Shown piece after piece: positions 1 to 11,011 of a stretch of DNA of 64,000 bases. Location: positions 248,001 through 312,000 of the forward strand of contig MU858053.1 of assembly GCA_033297075.1 (NCBI GenBank). The letters are read 5' to 3'. The position numbers and the translations under genes were made by a program. The notes under the pieces were generated by a model. That model had not been told where the DNA came from and made no database searches. It saw only the letters and a list, made by a program, of their open reading frames with translations. The DNA is from Rhypophila decipiens. Lineage: Eukaryota; Ascomycota; Sordariomycetes; Sordariales; Naviculisporaceae. Position 1 is the first letter of the stretch; each line of letters starts with the position of its first letter.

Positions 1-2852
1 TAGCAGTTCGTTGGATATAGATGTGAAAGTTCGGAGCGGGTCTCTCAATTGTGTTGAATTTTTCTCGGAATTCTCCTTGGCCGACTGACATCACTTCCAG
101 ATTGAACGACTGCCCAAGAGCTTGGTAGATATCTCGGCTACCCTCTGCAGCGGGCCATGCTTGTACCGAGGCGTATGTCGTAGGAGTTTCTTCCCATGTG
201 GAAGCATCCGTAATGCTCTGATGATACTCAACGAGACCTGAGAAGATTGCTTCCTTGATGGGATCAGCCACATTACCGGGCTCCTCATTTTCGAGTTGTT
301 CGACCTCGAATGCGGTACTCAGGTGCTCACACACCCAGCCCAACACTTCCGCGAGATCCATCTGCCTAGTACCACGAACATCGGACTTGTTCAGTCTTTC
401 GGCCAGCTCTTTAACAGTCCGCTTTGACTTCTTTATGGTGGGATTCGGCGCGTCTCTTTCAACAACTACAGAAGATGTCTCGTCATCGGTTTGGTTGACC
501 AGCGTCTGGGAACTGACGTCGCTAGCAGTCTCGGAGCCCTCCAGGACCGTTTCGATGCTGACCTTCGTGTCCGCGCTCTCCCCCTTCCTAGGCGGCAGCG
601 GTGGCGCACGAGTGGGAGCAGCAGGTGGCTTCGGCACAGCGGGTGCTTCTTGCGATGTCTCGTGCATTTCGTCGGGCCTCAGCACGGCTGCTTCGGCAAG
701 ACGTTGCTGCGGTGTCACAAATGAATTGGTGCTGTTCTCCATGGCCTGGAAAAGAGCTTTTAGCTCAAGAGCGACTGTTGAAAATTAGCACAAGACCAGA
801 AAACGGGTAATGACACGTCCTTACACTCGTGTCCGACAAATGCGGTGCGTGGTTTCAGCTTGGAGGAATGACGGTCCAAAAGGGCCTGCAGCTTCTGCTC
901 GTTCGGCTCCAGAGGATCCCGCTTCAGCTTCAACACAAGATCTCTGACAGCTTTGACGGAATATAAGTATTGGACAATGCTATTGAGATAACAAGTATTG
1001 CCAATATTGGTCAGCCCGGGGGGGAGATTCCGAGTCGAGCCGCCTGTCGCCTGAAGCTCTGACAGAGTGTTGTCGGAGGGAACTCGATCCTCGCCGCTAT
1101 TGAGATAACCAGTATTGCGAAGATTGGTCAGCCCGGGGGGGAAATACCGAGTCGAGCCGCATTTTGCCCGAATCTCTGACAGAGTGTTGTCGAAGAAAAC
1201 TCGATCCTCGCCGGAGCCTGCTCGGTCCTTTGATATGACATCAAGTGCCATAATCGCCAGCGTCCTGTCCAACCCGTCATTCTCGATCGAGGATATTGCC
1301 TGCGCTGCAATACCATCTATGGACGCGTCCGGCGGGGATGAGAGCATATTGTATGCCTCAGTAGTATCCATCTCGTCCGCATAATAAGCTGCTTCAACAA
1401 TTGAGTCAGACTTTCGGTCCTTGCCAATCGCAAGTAGGTGCTTTCGACCAACATGGCTCTGCCAGGCGTTCTGCCTCCTCCAGAGAGCATAATGTTGGAT
1501 GAGTTCCGAATCCTCAAAGTCAACGTTGCGGTCATAGTGGAAGTGGTCGTATGCTTGCTTTATTGACCTCTCGGGCTCTGTTTCCGTGGTCAAGAGACTT
1601 GCTTTTGTCGCTGCAAACTCTTGGAGATTGTAACTGGAAAGTCTTTGACCGGCCAGGCGGACGAGGGCTTCCACAAAGAGTTTCGACTTCTTGGGGGCCA
1701 CACTAACCTGCCTCTCGAAGGCATACTCTAGAATCGAATCGCAGGTCCACCTGTTCACCGAAGCCCCAAGAGTTCGAAGATCCTGCTTCTCGTTCTCTGG
1801 AACAGGACTGTAATCGGAATCGACAATTGGCTTGCAGGACAAAGCCTCTTCGATTAGTTCGCGGGCTGAGGCTTGCGGTTTGACCACGGGCGAATCCGAG
1901 GGCGGATTCTCCTCAAGATAACTTTGTACTTCGCTTCTCACATCCTCGTAAAACGCCCTCTCGGACCTTAAATCTGTCACCCCGTCCTTCTCTTGCGGAA
2001 GCAGTTTCGGTGGGATCCAGAAGGATTCGGCATTATCATCCTGGTGCACTTTGAAGCCCAAGTGTTCAAACATGGGCTTGAGTTCCTCGCCAAATTGCAC
2101 CATATAGTTCTTGTTGCGAAATGATATGCGCTTTTGGGCCTTTGGGTCGGAGTCCTCCTTTGGGTCGGAGTCCTTGCTAAGTATGTCCTTCAAATACTTG
2201 TTCAAGTTTTTTGCACCGTTCTTTATCATGAAGTCGTTCCGCCCGGCGTCTGTAAAGCGGTCAGGATCCTGGGCCTTCGCCTTTGCAAGTGCCTGCTGGG
2301 CTCTCTCTTTGTCAAGCAGCTTGTCAACCCAGTCCGGCTTCAACCGGGGAGACGAGACTTCGATCGTCACCTTCGTAGAGCAGTATGAACACTGGAAGTG
2401 GGTTATGCTCTCCAGGGGATACAACTTGTCAGTAGTGGGTGTAAGAGCACCCGGGGAAGACCGGCGGATGAAATGGTGCATCGGATGTTTGTCTGTGAGG
2501 TCGGAACTAGTCGTGTCTGTCGTGATAGTGAATATAAAGTGATAGCGACAGTATCTGCACATGGAAGTGATCCATGTTTGTGTGCCAGGCCCAGGATTGG
2601 TCTGTGATGGGACCACAATCAGATCATGGCTTGTGCCGGGCTCTGAGGGATGGCGAGCAGTAGGCCGCCGCAACTCGGGGCACTTGAAATCCGTCCATTC
2701 ATCAAGATGACCGGACAACCAGTCATCAATAGCGAGGGAGGCCAGACGACCGCCTAATTATCTCCATATTAGTGTGATGTACTGGAAAGGTAGGGGATAG
2801 GTAACCAGATCCTACCAGTTTCTTCCGTATAGCTCCGTCTTGTCGCCGACAT
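1..2852 (-). CDS. UBP2-like ubiquitin carboxyl-terminal hydrolase, 3' end outside window
   Basis: Cysteine protease of the USP (C19) family that removes ubiquitin from proteins; closest in layout to yeast Ubp2. Proposed exons are 2852-2816, 2753-825 and 774-1, giving about 913 visible residues with no stop before the window edge. A Cys-rich N-terminus (CRYC, later CSYC) is followed by an AYDHF..ALWRRQNAW..HLLAIGKDR segment typical of the repeated UCH/RPT domain of Ubp2 relatives. The catalytic Cys box is GLTNIGNTCYLNS, then an FVTPQQRLAEAA segment. The catalytic His/Asp end lies off the window. The short first exon (MSATRRSYTEETG) is inferred from splice phase and is the least certain part. 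Odd feature: the Cys box and the 26 residues before it are tandemly duplicated (residues about 526-564 and 565-603), and the first copy reads NTGYLNS, so it lacks the nucleophile. Confidence 0.8.
980..1213 (-). repeat. 117-bp in-frame tandem duplication of the catalytic Cys box
   Basis: Two adjacent 117-bp copies, 1097-1213 (N-terminal in the protein) and 980-1096, encode 39-residue units running from SGEDRV to NTxYLN. The second copy keeps NIGNTCYLNS. The first reads NLRNTGYLNS. The copies remain clearly alignable at the DNA level and the unit is a multiple of three, so the frame is kept. Confidence 0.9.
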
Positions 2853-3526
2853 CTTGATATGGTCGGGATATCAAGAGGACGAAAGGAATCGTGATATTCG
2901 CGGGGAGGCACCAGGGAAGCTGGAAGGTAGAGAGGGTCTTTGTCGCCCAAACTGCTAGGGCCGTGTAATGACCGGAAGCCAAAAGCAAAGCTTGGACGGA
3001 TTCGAATGAGAGAGCTAGCAGAAAGACCTCGGGGGGCTGTGAATAAAAAACCGGGGATGTGGAAAAGTCGATAAGTCTTGCTGTATCCAATAGAGGATGC
3101 CCGATCACTAAGAGTGTGGGCTGGTAGTTTGGGCGGCTATCCGTTGATGTTGCAAAGTCTGTTCTGTCAAATGCTTTTGCTTCCTGAGATCAATGATGAA
3201 GGTGGACAAACGACCGGGAGGGTCTCTGACGATTTCCGGGGTGGCGACACAAGGCACGAGTGATGAGAATCAACAGCTGACGCAGCCTTTAGCTTTTAGG
3301 TCCCTGCCAATACCACCGGAAAGAACGAATAGACAGGTGAAGAGCTCTTGTGCGGGAAGGGGCATTACATACTCGACAGTTATATCATTGTTGTTCGATG
3401 TTTCCCTCTCACAGAAAGTGCCAAGATTACGTCGGCAAGCACGTTGCTGTTTGACTCTCCTTGTCTAGGTGTTGCCGGCAACTCTAGGCTTAGTAATCTC
3501 TCGGCGGTACCTACCTTAACGTAATT
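2853..3526. other. Intergenic, upstream of the UBP2-like gene
   Basis: No convincing gene. The frames open here are short and lack coding-like codon use. It should hold the promoter and leader of the leftward UBP2-like gene. Confidence 0.5.
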
Positions 3527-3953
3527 GTCCGCCGCCGCTAAGACCACTGTCTGGCTTTCAATCTAAACATCTATTCAAGACAGTCTAAGGCATTTATTCA
3601 AGGAAGTCAAGGCATTTATTCGAGGCATTCGAATATATTTATTTAAGGAAGTCAAGATATTTATTCAAGGTAGTTAAAGGTATTTATTCAGAGAAGTTAA
3701 GGTATTTATTTAAAGTAGTTAAAGGCATTTATTCAGAGAAGTCAAGGTATTTATTTAAAGTAGTTAAAGGCATTTATTTATGGAAGTTAAGGTATCTATT
3801 TAAGACTGTCGAAGGTATTCATTTAAGCTAATTAAAGTATTTATTGGAATTAGGTATTTGCCTATAAACTTACGATAGTATTGATCTTAGCATACTATAT
3901 TAAAGGCCAAGACGGTGGTTTTAGCCAGACATACGGTGGTTTTAGCGGCGGAC
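3527..3953. mobile_element. Small non-autonomous element with terminal inverted repeats (MITE-like)
   Basis: A 427-bp AT-rich segment bounded by inverted repeats. The left end, GTCCGCCGCCGCTAAGACC onward (3527-3562), matches the reverse complement of 3899-3953. The right terminus carries its core twice: ACGGTGGTTTTAGC occurs at 3912-3925 and again at 3933-3946. The interior is almost entirely a 22/23-bp minisatellite and has no coding capacity. I could not define a target-site duplication. TA-flanked termini of this kind suggest a derivative of a Tc1/mariner-like DNA transposon, but that family assignment is inference. Confidence 0.6.
3568..3858. repeat. 22/23-bp minisatellite, about 12 units
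   Basis: Units alternate between 22 and 23 bp, giving a higher-order period of about 45 bp. The variants run from a CATTTATTCAAGGAAGTCA form to a TATTTATTTAAAGTAGTTA form. Many differences between units are C-to-T changes at CpA. Lies inside the inverted-repeat element at 3527-3953. Confidence 0.85.
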
Positions 3954-4184
3954 TACTACCAGACACTAGAATATATCTGTCCCTCACTCCCAACGCCAGT
4001 CCGCAGAGTAATAATAAATACACGGATTTGAATCAGAAATCTATCTGACAAGTAAAAGTCCCTTAAGACCACGAAAAATGAAGAAGAGCTAATCATCATG
4101 TTCGAGCCAGTACGCGTGCCCCAACTTGGCAGAAAAAGCACAAGATCCCAACAAGCCAGAAGAGAACCAAGCCAAGCTCCCCTT

Positions 4185-7157
4185 TTACAAAGCCTCGACG
4201 CTCTTGAAAAAAGGATTCGCCAAAAGCTGCTCGTCCCCTTTGACCAACTCTTTCATCCGCCTGACCATCTCGTCCCGACTCATCGACCCGGGACCGCCAG
4301 CGGCCTTGATCTCATCCTTCCACCGGACAAGCACATTCTTGAGGAGCGCACTGCCCTCTTCCACATCCTGCTTGCTATACACCACCCCAAGTCCACCAGC
4401 AGCTGCGCCGCCGTTGCCGTTGGCGGCATCATGTTTGGTCGTAAAGTCCTCCAGCTCGTCGGCCTTGCGCTTGGCCATGCGTATGACCTTGTCCGGGAAC
4501 CTGACTAGCTCAGCGACGTGGATGCCGAAACTCTGATCGCAGATTCCCGGTTCGACCTTGTACAGCAGTGTTACTTCTCGCTTTTCCTCTGCTGCTTCAG
4601 AAGAGGACATGTTGTCCTCGGATGCACCGCCGATAAAAGCCGTAACATGCAGGTTAGCCACCTGCTCGTATTGGTCCGCCAGCGCGGTCAGTTCGTGAAA
4701 GTGCGTCGCGAACAAGGCAAAACAGCCGATTTCCTTGACGATGTGCTCCGAGATGGCCCACGCCAGTCCAAACCCGTCGTAGGTGGAAGTACCCCGCCCA
4801 AGCTCGTCAATGATGATCAAGCTTTCGGCCGTGGCTGACTTGAGGATATTGGCCGTCTCGAGCATCTCCGCCATGAATGTCGAGACTCCCTTCAGCTGGG
4901 AATCGCTTGCCCCCACACGGGCGAGGATACTGTCGAAGATTGTCAGCTCGGCCTCGCCGCATGGGACAAACGAGCCGATCTGGGCCATCAAGGCGATGAC
5001 GCCGATTTGGCGGATGTAAGTCGATTTACCGCCCATATTGGGACCGGTGATGATGAGGAACGAGGATTTATCCCGGGTGAGTGTCACGTCGTTTGTGATG
5101 AACTGGACGTCGTCTTGCACTTCCATGCAGGGATGGCGTGCTTCTTTCAGGACGGTCTGGCCTTGTCCTCGGTCGTGCATCTTGGGTCGGACATATGATG
5201 TCGGTGCGTGAACGGCACAGTGAGCAAGGGAGACGATCACGTCGAGGTGAGCGAGAACGCCCGCGAGCCTTTCTAGAACGGGCGCGTATGATGCGGCAAC
5301 GTTGACGACTTCGGTGACCAAGCTGCTCTGGGTGCGGTTGTAGTTCTGCGAAAGCTGGTCAAAGTCTCGACGGAGTGACTGAAGGGTTTTTGTGGTAAAA
5401 TAAACGCCGTTCTTCTGCGTAGAGCATTCCTGGTAGCGCGACTTGTTCCGGATACAGCCAGCCTCCGTCCTGGTCAGACGCATGCACCAGCCGTGGACCT
5501 TGTGATTTTCGAGGAAGATTTTCTTGTCCTTGTCTTGGCCGAGATCATCGGCGGCATCTGTATACTCCCGATTCATGTTGACCCTGATCCTGTCGAGATT
5601 CTGCCGGATGGTCTTCAGGTTCTCATCGAATTCGGGCTTGATGATGAACTCGTGGTTTTCAAGCGCATCCAGGTCAACAGTTGTCTCTACCATCTCTTGC
5701 AGCTTGACCAGGCTGTCAGACAACTCCCGAAGCTTGTTGGTATAGGCCTCGTCCAAGGGGTCGCGGTAGGTCTCGTCCATGACACCTTCTAGAGAACCGA
5801 GGAAGCCAGGAAGACGGATGGCAGCCTGATACGCCCGAACGACATCTTCTAGATTAGCCTTGCCGCGTTGGAACCGTTTAGCTAGGCGGTACAAGTCGGG
5901 AATCGACCTCAGGTGCTCCTCTTGCATTGATTGCCGGAGAGAAGTATCTTCTGCAAAGGCTTCAACAAGCTGCTGGCGCTTCTCGATCTCGTCCTTGTTC
6001 ATCAGTGGTTGTTTCAGCCACTGGGCAAGTAGTCTGCTGCCAACTGGGGTCTTGCAGTGGTTGAGAAGACCATAGAGACTCATGGTCTTTGAGCCATCTC
6101 TCGCTCCTGGCATAAGATTCAGAGCCTTCAATGCAGCCGCATCCAGTTTCATAAACTGAGAAAGGTCATGCTGATACAGCCGGAACTGGCCAAAGTTAGT
6201 GGGATCATGAAGAACACCCAGATATTTGATGAGTGCAGCAGCAGAGCCCATGGCGAGCTTCAGGTCAGTCTGGGGAAGCATCGTAGCTGCTGCCTTGTCG
6301 TCTTTGAGAAGCCTTGCTAGGTCTTGTTCGATATCCTTGGTACCGAACTCTGCAGCGGACCGCTCGGATATGGCAACTCCACAGTTCGAGATGATTTGCT
6401 TGAGCTTGGTCAGGTCTGGATCCTTGTCCTTGTCGGCTTTTTCCATCTGCACCACACACTCCTTGACACCAAGCTGGATCAGAAGGGCCTCAAAGTTGGA
6501 AAAAAGGTCGTTGTCGATAAACTCGCTGACGCCCAGCTCCCGGACGCTGGCATCCGCGAAGCAGATACCGACCGCCCTGGCTTCCGATGCCCTGGACGAG
6601 ATCTTGACAGCGAGAATTACCGGCGCCGCCTCAAATTGCCCACCGATTTCTTCTTCCACGTCTTGCAAGTTGCCTGGCGAGGCTTGCTTGACGATCTTCC
6701 AGTTCATTCGGCCATTCGAGCTGGCATATATCTCGACACGCTTTCCCATCTTGAATAACGCTTCCCGGAGGAACTGTCGGAAGACGGTCACGGTCATGGT
6801 GACTGATGGTAGACCCGTTTGGTCGTTCTTTCCTAACTGCCGTACAACCGATGTAGTTTTGTATACCTAGAGACAGACTATTGTTAGGGCGGATTTTGGA
6901 GTCAAGAGGCGCGAAGGTCACGTACTGTTCGGGCAATGAAGTTGGCATTCTCGGCATGGGCAGTATACCAGTCGCCTCGGTCGAATATGCGAATGACATC
7001 CTCGTCGACACGCGGAAGAGACTTGAAGAACCTAATGAAGCCATGTTCATCGTCCACCTAGTAGGCGAAGTAGGTCAGTAACTTGGCATGGAAAGCAAGG
7101 GCTTTCTGGGATGAATATGTCGAGATTGCCCACCTTCAGTTCAGGCCTGGAAGACAT
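4185..7157 (-). CDS. msh2: DNA mismatch repair protein MSH2
   Basis: MutS homologue that pairs with MSH6 or MSH3 to recognise mismatches and small loops in the nucleus. Exons 7157-7134, 7057-6926 and 6866-4185 give 945 aa, close to the usual fungal MSH2 length. The N-terminus MSSRPELK joins VDDEHGFIRFFKSLP across the first intron, as in known MSH2 proteins. The C-terminal ATPase has Walker A GPNMGGKST at about residue 659, the ASDSQLKGVSTFMAEM signature, Walker B IIIDELGRGTSTYDG at about 735, and the FATHFHELT switch. The extreme N-terminus carries the mismatch-binding fold; lever and clamp regions lie between. The first donor is GTGGGC, weaker than the others. It is divergent from TRM10 across about 350 bp. 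Confidence 0.97.
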
Positions 7158-7508
7158 ATTAGCTGGACGAGGTTCTCAATGTAATGGATCAGCTAAGAAT
7201 TCCCACTATGGGATATGGTCGCAGAATACGAGTAACGCCGTGAGAAAGAGAGTACGAGATGTTGACACTGAGGGAAGAGACGGAAACCATGACCGTGACG
7301 CGACTCAATTAAACTTTACCGGGGAAGACGCGTTTTGGCGTGCCAAGCTTTCTGGCAGGCCGCTAGTGAACTGCCCCCACCATCCAAGCTGCCGGGTTCA
7401 ACCCACCGAACGCACTGCGAAATTCTGACAATTCGCCCCGCGATCTGGGAAGACTCAATTGAACCGTCGAACCACCACCAACAACCGAACATATTGCTAG
7501 CAACCTCC
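7158..7508. promoter_or_regulatory. Divergent promoter region MSH2 / TRM10
   Basis: A 351-bp gap between the MSH2 and TRM10 start codons must hold the upstream regulatory sequences of both genes. I see no individual site that I would name. Confidence 0.5.
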
Positions 7509-8849
7509 ATGGCAGACGAGAGCCCTGAGCTGGCGGGTAAAATTCCGCAGAGCACTGCTGCGACCCAAGCAGCTTCTCCGCTCTCTTCGACATCCGACGG
7601 CAAGCGGAAGGCGGACTTTGAGTCAGAAGAAGTGGTGGAACAACATGAATCCAAAAAGCTAAAGCCGTCCGACGACGAAGCGGGTGACAACGATGACCAA
7701 AGTGTTACTGCCGCCTCTGAGGACACCAACGGAGGGCAAGAAGCGCAACAGCCCTCAAAGAACCAACTCAAACGCCTACGAAGACAAGCCGCCTACGAGG
7801 CGTTCAAGGCCGGGCGCAAGGACAAGCGCAAGGAGAAGAGACACGAGAAGCAAGCCAAAAAGCGCGCCGAGAAGGAGGCCAAGATCGCGGAAGCTATCGC
7901 TGCCGGGATTGACCCCGCGACCGTCCTCCAAAACCCCGAGCCTTGGAAGCCGTTCCCCGTGCCTCTAGCCTTCGTAATCGACTGCGACTTTGAACAGTAC
8001 ATGCGCGAGCCCGAGATCGTCTCACTGTCAAGCCAGATCACGCGCGCCTACTCGCAGAACCGCAAGGCAAAATACCAAGCGCATCTATGGGTCACCTCCT
8101 GGGGCGGAGCTCTGAAGACCAGATTCGAGACTATCCTCAAGAACGCGCATCTACAATGGCGTGGTGTTCGCACGACTTCGGATGATTTCAAAAGTGCCAA
8201 CGAATTAGTAAAAAGCGATATGACTGGTGAAATGATCGACGTGATCAAGCCAAGCGAGGACAACAGACGGTCACTGAAACTCGAGGCAGAAACCATCTCG
8301 AACGGGGTTGCCAACGAGGAACCCAAACCGGAGCCCGAACTGGCAGAGGATATCGACCAATCCATCGTATACCTCACCTCCGAGAGCCCTTATACGCTCG
8401 AGCGCCTCGAAGCAAACACGACCTACGTAATCGGCGGGATTGTCGACAGGAACAGAGAAAAGGGGCTTTGCTATAAACGCGCCCAGCAATACAAGGTCCG
8501 CACAGCGAAGCTGCCTATCGGGGAGTACATGGCGATGCAGAGCCGTTATGTGCTCACGACGAACCAGGTCGTGGAGATCATGGCCAAGTGGCTCGAGTGC
8601 GGGGACTGGGGAGAGGCCTTTATGGATGTGATCCCCAAGAGAAAGGGAGGAGTTCTGAAAAATGGAGAGTCTGCCGCCAGTACCCCTGGCGAGGATCATG
8701 ATGACAGGGCCGACGCGGAGGGCGGGAAGGGCCAAGAGGAAGCGGTGGAAGAGCCAGCAGCAGTTCCATCACAGGGAGATGTTGCAATGGAGGATACTCC
8801 TGAAAGCAAGGCACTTGGACCGAGTGGTCGGTCCGACGCTTGCACATAG
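7509..8849 (+). CDS. trm10: tRNA (guanine-9-N1)-methyltransferase Trm10
   Basis: SPOUT-class enzyme that methylates N1 of G9 in tRNA using S-adenosylmethionine. Single exon, 446 aa. The start is the ATG at 7509 (MADESPELAGK). The frame is open for 58 codons further upstream but contains no ATG. Residues about 75-150 are a Lys/Arg-rich helical region (KNQLKRLRRQAAYEAFKAG) that is typical for binding tRNA. The catalytic fold runs about 151-377, with PVPLAFVIDCDFEQYM at its start and YVIGGIVDRNREKGLCYKRA followed by the conserved KLPIGEYM and LTTNQVVEIMAKWLE segments. The C-terminal 70 residues are acidic, low-complexity and not conserved in the family. It converges on the primase gene with about 300 bp between stops. 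Confidence 0.95.
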   Translation: MADESPELAGKIPQSTAATQAASPLSSTSDGKRKADFESEEVVEQHESKKLKPSDDEAGDNDDQSVTAASEDTNGGQEAQQPSKNQLKRLRRQAAYEAFKAGRKDKRKEKRHEKQAKKRAEKEAKIAEAIAAGIDPATVLQNPEPWKPFPVPLAFVIDCDFEQYMREPEIVSLSSQITRAYSQNRKAKYQAHLWVTSWGGALKTRFETILKNAHLQWRGVRTTSDDFKSANELVKSDMTGEMIDVIKPSEDNRRSLKLEAETISNGVANEEPKPEPELAEDIDQSIVYLTSESPYTLERLEANTTYVIGGIVDRNREKGLCYKRAQQYKVRTAKLPIGEYMAMQSRYVLTTNQVVEIMAKWLECGDWGEAFMDVIPKRKGGVLKNGESAASTPGEDHDDRADAEGGKGQEEAVEEPAAVPSQGDVAMEDTPESKALGPSGRSDACT

Positions 8850-9148
8850 ATCAGGGTTGGCACCGATCGGCTATCATAGAAGCTCTCGACTACTCGAGAG
8901 TGGCGCGAACTGAAAAGTTCTTGGTGGCATTTCCAAACCTTGATACCATTCAAATGGCGAACCTTTGCACGTTGTTATTTACGCAGTGCGATATTCATAT
9001 GAAATTCCAGGACCAGTCATTCCGTGACCCATTAAATCTGCCCCATTGTTCATCATACAAGAAAAGAAAAGAGAACAAAGCTCCATATGGTCAACCCAGC
9101 CTTGGCATCGAAACGAGACGCCAAAGCCCCCTTTCCAGAAAACGTAAA

Positions 9149-11011
9149 TCAGAACTGCATAGCATCAGGCCCGTCCTCGGCCCGCCCTCTCTTAACCTTA
9201 TCCTTGGGGTCCCGCTCATCCTTCATAAGGCGAATAACAAACGACCTAAACCGCTCAATATGCGGTTTCAAACTCGTCTTCTCCCAGTCCTGAACCGGAG
9301 CTTGGCCAGCCTCATTCTCGGGCCCCCTCCACGCATCAATCTCCTGAACAAGCTGCGAGACAGTCGGAACACTCAATGGATCGAAATCCTCCAAAGTTCG
9401 CACATCAATCGGCACGCAGACACGTCCGGTGCCGGGGTGTACTACAAACGGACTCTTGAGCAAATGGTTCAGCTTCTTGCTGACTTCGATATCGAGACGC
9501 GGGTAGGTATACTCGAGGACGATGTCCTGTTTGGCATAGAGCAGAGCGCGGGTGTCTAGCTTCTTGTTCACGCCGCTTTTGGCTACGACATCGATATCGG
9601 CCCATTTCGAGGTGGACGGTCGCCCTGGAGAAGAAGCCCATTTCTTGCGGAGGGCATCGGTCAGCTTGGCGTCAGGGAGGAGCTTCAGGAGTGTCTCTGC
9701 CCGCTCGTTCGATCCCCATGGGTCTTGGGCTTCCAGTACGTCCTCTGCAAAATGCGATTTAAGAATGTCTAAACTCCGGCTACATGGTAAAGTTAGCGGG
9801 TGGTGATTTCGATAGAGAATCAAGGTTCAGCCTTACGAGAGATGGGGATGCAGCGGCCTGCGAAGGTTAACTTTCTTGCCACTCTGCGCGCCGCCACGGA
9901 TAACCTCGAGGTAATTGGCAATAGCTCTTCTCTTCTGATCCGGCATCACCCGTGCCTTTTTGTCGCACACCCACGCGTGGGCTCCTCTTCTTCCAGAGTA
10001 CACCCACATGATGTGTTTGAAGCCAAAATCCTCCCGTAACGCCACATCCACCACCTTGATGGCCATGGTGATAAACTGCCAGCATTTATTGCAGATATTG
10101 GCCTTGTCGCAGCATGTTCGGATCTCGTCGTAGTCTGTCAGATCGATATCGAAGCAGAGCTCTTTGGAGAGCGGCTTGAAGCCTGTCGAGTTTCGTAGGG
10201 TCTTGCGATCTCGCGGGTTGGTGGTATATACAGGTCCGATTTCAAAACGGGATGGCATGAGTCGGAGAACGTCTTTTCGTAATCTAAACCCCCACCGTCA
10301 GTAAAAGTCATGGCGAAGATCGGCTTGGGTAGCAAAGGGGACTGACAGGTCTGAAGTCTGAAAGGATTGGTATCGGAGATAGGCATCGTTCTGCAGGGTG
10401 AATGCGAATTCGCGGTGACCAAAGTCATTTGATGGCGTGGGACTGTGATTGAGCCACTGGAAGAGATATCTCCATGGGAAGAGGCGTTGGTAGAAGGCGC
10501 GCATGACCTCGGGGTCTGACCCTTGGAGAGCCACACCGGCACTGAGATAGGAATCATGATCAACACGGGTTCGCGAAGTAGCGGGGGCGGCGGCGCTTAT
10601 TTACCCAGGGGGAGAAGATGAAAGATATGGAGAGCTCGAGATTTCTTTCTTGGCGGGAGCAGCCGAGCCTGGGAACTCGTCGTCATCGGAATCCATGCCT
10701 GCAAACAAATCTTCGAGTTTCTCTTTGGAGGCCATGGATTCTTTCTTGGCGGGAGCAGCCGAGCTTGGGAACTCGTCGTCGTCGTCGTCGGAATCCATGC
10801 CTGCAAACAGGTCTTCGAGTTTGTCTTTGGAGGCCATGGATTTTTTGGTTGAAGGCCCTGGAGCATCCATCATGGGCGCGTCAACATCGCCTTGCGCTGG
10901 TTCGTTATCAATTGTGTTGGTGCTCTCTTGAGATGTTGTTTGTGCAGCTACCGGGTTTTCGACCGTCAAAGGTGACGCGCCTTCGGTGGGCGGCGTGACT
11001 GAATGAGGCAT
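9149..11011 (-). CDS. pri1: DNA primase small (catalytic) subunit
   Basis: Makes the RNA primers for DNA polymerase alpha at replication origins and Okazaki fragments. Exons 11011-10605, 10541-10347, 10283-9837 and 9779-9149 give 559 aa, and all junctions keep phase. Conserved blocks include FYQRLFPWRYLFQWL, REFAFTLQND, the metal-binding DxD in ELCFDIDLTDYD (about residue 245), the zinc-binding cluster CCDKANICNKCW, and FGFKHIMWVYSGRRGAHAWVCD. The protein has an N-terminal extension of about 135 residues not needed for catalysis in relatives. That extension holds two copies of a SMASKxKLEDLFAGMDSDDD unit. Confidence 0.96.
10643..10840 (-). repeat. Tandem duplication in the primase N-terminal extension
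   Basis: Two adjacent units, 10840-10739 (34 residues, 58-91) and 10738-10643 (32 residues, 92-123), encode SMASKDKLEDLFAGM..DDDDDEFPSS and SMASKEKLEDLFAGM..DDDEFPGS, each ending AAPAKKE. DNA identity is high, with differences mostly in the GAC/GAT repeat number. The age looks recent. Confidence 0.92.

Noticed and set aside
1..2852. Idea that the UBP2-like gene is a pseudogene because of the duplicated box
   Set aside because: The frame stays open throughout, the intact Cys box is present and the exon after 774 continues with conserved USP sequence.
3568..3858. Regularly spaced repeats resembling a CRISPR array
   Set aside because: The units are directly adjacent with no unique spacers, the organism is a fungus and no cas genes are present. 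It is a minisatellite.
7335..7508. In-frame N-terminal extension of TRM10
   Set aside because: The 58 upstream codons contain no ATG. The first ATG at 7509 lies in good context.
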